From assembly GCA_039654915.1 (NCBI GenBank), contig CM077599.1, forward strand, positions 12,216,501-12,280,500: a DNA stretch of 64,000 nucleotides, given 5' to 3'. This DNA comes from Aquilaria yunnanensis. Lineage: Eukaryota > Streptophyta > Magnoliopsida > Malvales > Thymelaeaceae. This document shows positions 58,983 through 64,000 of this stretch, piece by piece; the stretch's first letter is position 1, and every line of letters starts with the position of its first letter. Below the pieces are notes generated by a model. The model was not told the origin of the DNA. It saw nothing but the letters and a program-made list of their open reading frames with translations, and did no database searches. Position numbers and translations under genes: made by a program.

Positions 58983-60014
58983 ACATCAAGGGTAAACTGT
59001 AATTATTGAAAAATATAAACATATAAAAGAATATGAACCATATTGAGTACAGATACCATCTATGCTAAATTATCTTGCCCGCATTGCTTGAGTATAGAAC
59101 TATATATATGTGTGTGTAAAATTCACTAAAATTAAATAGCTTAAATGCATGAAAGATCTTCGGACTTAAGTGCTAAACGAGTTTTCAGCTTTGTGCATTT
59201 CAACCCTCTATCTATGGAAAGAGTTTCCATTTGGTCCAAGTATTGGAGCGGAGAGGATGTCAAAATCCGGATTTAAATTTAAAATCTTATAATTTTATGA
59301 TTTGAGATAGAGCAGGCAATTCAATTATATTTTATGGTTACAATTAACAATTCTAATCTGATTGTACGATTATGATTCAGAAAAAATAAAAAGGCAATTT
59401 CATGTGGAATTCCAAATTTTAAAAGCAATAAATTTGCCAAGCCAAATTGGGCCCAATCTACAGCGGGCCTTGCAAGACGTAAGGCTGATAGAGTATATGT
59501 GAAGGACCATGAGTCGTTGATTGACATGACCCATTAGGAAAGTAAACCGTAAACCAATTGTTAAAGGAGACACGTGTTTCCCATGAACAGAATTGTCCTT
59601 TTAAAGGGTGTGGAAAATTCTTATCCCGATATAGAAGTTATGCGCTCCTAAATATTTGTAAAAAGTTGCGGCCCGAAAACTGCAATATTACTCCTAGAAT
59701 ATATGCTCTTAATTACATTACATTACATGAGCTTCATCTGATCTGAGAAGCTGTGCGCATGCATGTTATTATCATCTTTTCACTCATGTTCTAAGCCTGA
59801 GGAGGTGATCAGGTAGCAGTTACTTGGGCAATTACATTGATTAAGACACATTTGTACGTAATAAGCGATGCTGCTCACAAGTAAGTGCTATGGTCTACAT
59901 GCATGGTAGCTAGTTTTCTATCGATGTTTCACAATGAGAATTAATATATATATATAGTACTATTTGATATGAAATTCCCACTCAGGTGTGGCTTGGTCTC
60001 TGATCTACGTTGAG
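58983..60014. other. Upstream region of the DUF4220 gene
   Basis: No separate gene seen. ATTCCCACTCAG ending at 59985 looks like a 3' splice acceptor 29 nt before the ATG, so a 5' leader intron is likely and the promoter would lie further upstream. A TATATATATATAGTAC run at about 59944-59959 may belong to that intron. Confidence 0.4.
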
Positions 60015-62199
60015 ATGAAGAGGACGACGATGCCGAAAATCGTTTCGGAGCTGGTTCGGAGGTTCTGGAACCTGTGGGAGCTCCGGCTGATGCTCCTGTT
60101 CAGCCTCATCATGCAGCTCCTGCTGGTGAGCTGCGGCCTCCGCGTCAAATACACCGGCCTCTACATCACCATCCTCGTCTGGTCCATCTATCTCCTCGCT
60201 GACTGGGCCGCCACCGTTGTCCTCAGCAGCCTCCTCCGTGGTGGTATCGACATCGACAAATCCCTTGTCGTTTTCTGGACGCCCTTCCTCCTCTGGCACC
60301 TGGGCAGCCCTTTTAACATCACCGCCTACTCTCTTGAAGACAATGAGATTTGGCTCCGACATTTCCTTGGCATGGTCATCCAGTCCCTCTCCGCTATCTA
60401 TATATGCATTAGGTCAGTCACGAGGCCTGATTTGAACAATATATATAATATTGAATCTAGGCTAGCTTGTGTAATTACTTGTGCTCCAGAAAGTTAAGAA
60501 TGCCGTACGTCACCCATCCTGATTCAGGTTCTGGACCGGTTCATTGCTTGCGTTCATGGCGGTCCCAGTTCTAATCTCCGGAATTTTCAAGTACGGGGAG
60601 AGGATCTGGGCGCTGAGGTCCGCCAGCGAGAGGCAGCTTGTTAATTCCATCTTTTCCGCGACGAAAGAGATGAACACCGACGTTATCGGGCGGAAGATGA
60701 TCCGAACCGGTATGATTTCCGAGCAGAGAGTGCAAGAGGCAGACGAGGAAGGGCTCACGAATTTAAATGTGTCGAATAACCTCTCACTTGCCCATTATTC
60801 TTACAACATTTTCAAGCCTCTATTCGCCGACCTCCATTTTGAGATCTCCAAAGAGACCTTCGCCGCCATAAACATCAGCTCCAAATCCCCGGAAGACGCC
60901 TTTGAACTCGCCGAGATCGAGCTTCGGTTCCTCTACGACACGCTTTACACTAAAGTCCCGTTGCAGCAGTCCATCCATTTCATCGCTTTTCACAGCTTCT
61001 GCTTCTTCTCAGCCGTCGCCGCGTTCATCGCTTTCTCCGTTGTAGTCGTCGGAAACATCGGGTACCATAAGGTTGACATCGTCGTCACCTATTTGCTTCT
61101 CGCCAGCGCCATAGCTTTAGACCTTCACTCGGCTCGCGCTCTCTCCATCTCCAACTGGACGTTGGTCCGCTGGACTAGGCCTAGAAACTGGCTCCAGCAT
61201 TTGTACGTCAGATGCGTTGCTTCCAAATTAAGCAACAAAGTTCGGGCCCAGAGAGCCAAGGGGGGCTCAAAATCCATGGCGCAGCACGACTTGGTCAATT
61301 ACTTCGTGGAGAAGAAAAAAGAAAGCTTGTTGAACAAGTCACTGGGGATCTTTGACACTGGTAGTTTGCTGCAGAAATACAGTTACACGAAATGGGAAGC
61401 CGTGACCCCTGAGCTCAAGAGATTCATCTACTTCAGTCTCCTAGAGAAATATAACAAGTTAAAGCAGTCGGATAATGAAGGGCGTTGGAGTTGGGAGAAA
61501 ACAGGTTCATCCTCGGATTTTCTGGCGGAAGACATCCAGAAATTCTTGGATTCCAAGGGCTTCATCGAGAGGGTCTTTATTTGGCACATCGCCACCAACC
61601 TTCTCTATTACAGCGACCACGACATGTACCCGAGTGGCACGCTGGGGCGACACTGCGAGATCAGCAAGCGTCTGTCCAACTACATGATGTACCTGGCGTT
61701 GGTGAAGCCGGCGATGCTCCCGAGAGGCTTTAACGAGGTGATCAACAGGGAGACCTGCATGGAGGCGGCGCAGCTTTTTCCGGGTGGGAAGACTCCCGTG
61801 GAGATGGAACAGATTGGGTTCAGGCGGATGAGGAAAATGTTCATCTCGAGCGTGCTGGATCTGGTGGGGTTTACGAATGCTCCCTTGCTGGTGCCGGGGA
61901 AGAAGATGTCGGCGTTGCTGGACGGGTGCTTGCTGGCGAACCAGCTGAAGGCGTTGGTGGCGGGGGCGGGGATCAAGAGGTATGATCAGGAGGAGAAGTG
62001 GGAGATGGTGAGCAAGGTGTGGATGCACATGATGGCGTACGCAGCAAGTAATTGTGCCTGGCGAGAGCATGCTAAGGAGTTGATCCATGGAGGAGAGTTG
62101 CTTTCTTACGTTTCGCTTCTCATGGCTCATTTTCGTCTCACCGACCACATTACTGTGATTGAGCCCGATTGGCTCAGAGATTTTAAATCTAGATTTTGA
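60015..62199 (+). CDS. DUF4220/DUF594 multi-pass membrane protein
   Basis: Two exons, 60015-60412 and 60528-62199 (GT-AG intron of 115 bp), give 2,070 nt and 689 aa. The N-terminal part has hydrophobic spans LMLLFSLIMQLLLVSCGL, YITILVWSIYLLADWAATVV, a weaker one before ICIR, and LAFMAVPVLISGIF. A second membrane region is around FCFFSAVAAFIAFSVVVVG and VVTYLLLASAIALDL. This is the DUF4220 layout of plant proteins. A charged middle follows, then a C-terminal DUF594 segment (WMHMMAYAASNCAWREHAKE, LLSYVSLLMAHFRL). Family function is not established; members often sit in clusters, but no second copy is visible here. GC content is clearly higher than the flanks. The start could instead be the ATG at 60030; no disabling change was seen. 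Confidence 0.92.
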
Positions 62200-62933
62200 T
62201 GAAATTAACATTCATAAAAATTGTTTCTTATTTTAATTTGAAATTCCCATTAAGTTGTGTATATTTATATACTAGTAATTGCACGAATCAAGTACTAAGT
62301 TATTTTTTTACTCAAATAATAACTGTAATTCTAATTATCTTGTTTAAAATAAATAGTAGCAATAATGATTTTACTTTTCTTTTTTAGTTTAGATCTATTT
62401 CTTATTAATTTCATTTTTCTATTTGTTACATAGTTTTTTTTATCACAATAGATTGCTTATTGTATTAGATTTTTGTATAGTATAAACAACAACAATACAA
62501 TGTAGAATATACAATAGGCAACATTATCTGCAATATACACACATATATATATATTATTTTTGAACATATAGTACTTATAAAAATTATTTTATTTTATATT
62601 TAATAACTTATCAAAGATGTCAAAATTCCTATTCTCATTGTAAAATTTAAAATTAATAATATGCAACGTGCTAAGAAAATATCTTAGTTTAATGGACATA
62701 ATGATATTATATATTTAGAAATTTTATCTAAAAATTAAGTTAGTAAATTTTATCTTAACTTCTATACTTTAGATTCAAATGGCTAACAATTAAACTGAAG
62801 ACCTTATATTAGTTGGCTCAAACAATTGAAGAGATTTATCATTAATGTATTATCATAACTTTGACTTTTCAAATAGATATAAGCTAACACCCAATTCATT
62901 TTAACTTAAGTCAACTTAATCTAAAATGGTTTT
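62200..62933. other. 3' flank of the DUF4220 gene, AT-rich
   Basis: No gene or clear repeat recognised. Confidence 0.5.
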
Positions 62934-64000
62934 GTTGGATTTGTTCCAAAGAAATCTTTAGTTTTGATGATGACAAGTGATTTGTGTTAATATTTTTAGT
63001 CTCACTTTGGTTGTTAGAATAAGGTTAATTGAATTGTTGCTTAAATTCCAAATGTGTTAGGTGTTTTAGAAGTATTGAGGAAAAATTGTCTTTGAAAAGA
63101 AATTAGTAAGTCATTAACTTAGGTTAATGTTTGAATCAAGTTTTGATTTTCAAATGACAAGTGTTTTGGAATGGTTTTAAGTTTAACCCATTAAAGTCAC
63201 AGCTTAACAGGTATGTGTTTCACCTAAGTTTAACTTGCTCCCAAGTTTTACACTGTAACACGTTAAACTGGGTTAATTCGAAGAATAAGTTTCCTGTGAT
63301 TTTTTCAAAGCTTCAGCTGACGCGTTAAAACTCGGATTTAACCTGTTAAGTTGAAGTCTGAAGGCTTGGGTTCAAAAGTTTCAAGTGGCGCGTTTTCAGC
63401 CAAAATTTCAAATGAAGCTCGGACGAATTAGAAGACGCTACCTGTACATGTCTGCCGTGCATTAAATGCTCTTTCTCCTGTTGCTTTTGACCGTTGGAGA
63501 GAGAAGCTAAGTTTAACAGGTTAAACTCTGGACTTAACACGAAATCTGGGAAATCTGCATTTTTGCGTAAAACAGAGCAACGGCTCTCCAGGTTTTAAGG
63601 AAACTTTTCAGGCACTTCCAGCAAGGCTTCAACGGTCCAATAGCTTCCTAAAGAGTATATTTACACTAAGAAACATGTTGTAAACATAACTTGGCAACTA
63701 GAAAAAAGAATCATCCATCAAAGAGCTGAAATTAGAAAAGTTGCCAAGAACTTGTGCTTGTGCTTTCATTGGCTTATCTAGCATTGGTTGCTTTGTTCTT
63801 ACCTTGTAACTACGAATTGTTGAGCTTGTCTTGAGTGGTTGAGTGATTTCCTTCTAAGGGAAAAAGGGTTAGAAGGGTTTCTAGTTAGCCTTTGGCAAAA
63901 CTAGTGAGAGGTGAAGGTAGAAGGATCTACCTAAGTGTTGTATGCCTTTGAAGGCTATTGTGTATCATTGTGGTTCATAGTAGAGAAGAAAACTTTCAAG
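62934..64000. mobile_element. Probable LTR (Copia-like), running off the window
   Basis: TGTTGGATTTGTTCC followed by GTTTTGATGATGACAAGTG is the style of a plant Copia long terminal repeat start (TG...). The next kilobase is non-coding with a late segment rich in GTGAGAGGTGAAGGTAGAAG, as in LTR downstream parts. Neither the CA end, a primer-binding site nor the second LTR is in the window, so element class and direction are inferred. Confidence 0.45.

Noticed and set aside
59982..60362. 126-codon acidic minus-strand frame
   Set aside because: Exact antisense of the first exon of the DUF4220 gene, whose membrane segments and splice site are well supported.
61507..62211. 234-codon minus-strand frame opposite the DUF4220 gene
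   Set aside because: Arises from the GC-rich coding strand opposite; composition (His/Arg/Pro-rich) is typical of an antisense shadow.

Overview
The window is nuclear DNA of a flowering plant, almost certainly a eudicot. It is AT-rich, its genes are split by GT-AG introns, and its gene families are plant ones: a hevein-domain class I chitinase, a NAC transcription factor, a LOG cytokinin-activating enzyme, a DUF4220/DUF594 membrane protein and the tail of a DUF241 gene. Species cannot be fixed from sequence alone. Functional host genes take up only a small part; most of the rest is transposon-derived, much of it nested.

Layout: 1-285 is the 3' end of a DUF241-like gene, abutted by a Stowaway-like MITE. 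571-10927 is a complete 10.4 kb CACTA (En/Spm) element with a CAA target duplication. It carries, on the minus strand, a TNP2-type transposase broken by three in-frame stops and an apparently intact five-exon second gene (465 aa), between large arrays of palindromic subterminal repeats. A hAT MITE (11583-12137) precedes the three-exon class I chitinase (12835-14749, plus). 15309-18423 is a hAT element with an exact 8 bp target duplication and a decayed BED-finger transposase. A NAC gene (21470-22545, minus, three exons) follows.

23.8-50.6 kb contains no intact host gene that I can recognise. It holds hAT and Stowaway MITEs, two Mutator-like foldback elements of one family (25521-27288, with a hAT MITE inside, and 46625-47936), two LINE 3' ends (28.9-30.2 kb), a 1.1 kb Stowaway-like element, a near-perfect hairpin MULE MITE (34730-35318), a family of 1-3 kb dispersed repeats (36.7-42.9 kb, again at 56.3 kb), a tRNA-like SINE, a second hAT element (43046-46350) with an internal 186 bp triplication, and a Pack-MULE-like element (about 48.25-50.62 kb). 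The last carries an EXORDIUM-like pseudogene and has a 958 bp CACTA MITE inserted in its left terminal repeat. 54591-56065 (minus) is a seven-exon LOG5-like gene with a 31 bp microexon. 60015-62199 (plus) is a two-exon DUF4220/DUF594 gene. The window appears to end inside an LTR starting near 62934.

The host genes look like independent neighbours, not a pathway: chitinase in defence, LOG in cytokinin activation, NAC in transcription, DUF4220 unknown. All exon boundaries were set by hand from GT-AG sites and frame continuity; for the chitinase, NAC, LOG, DUF4220 and second CACTA gene, the exon sums are exact multiples of three. I see no convincing new biological system. The most distinctive items are the Pack-MULE with its captured EXORDIUM-like gene and nested CACTA, the CACTA element with a dead transposase but intact partner gene and a duplicated 3' end, and two hAT copies that share a stop position.
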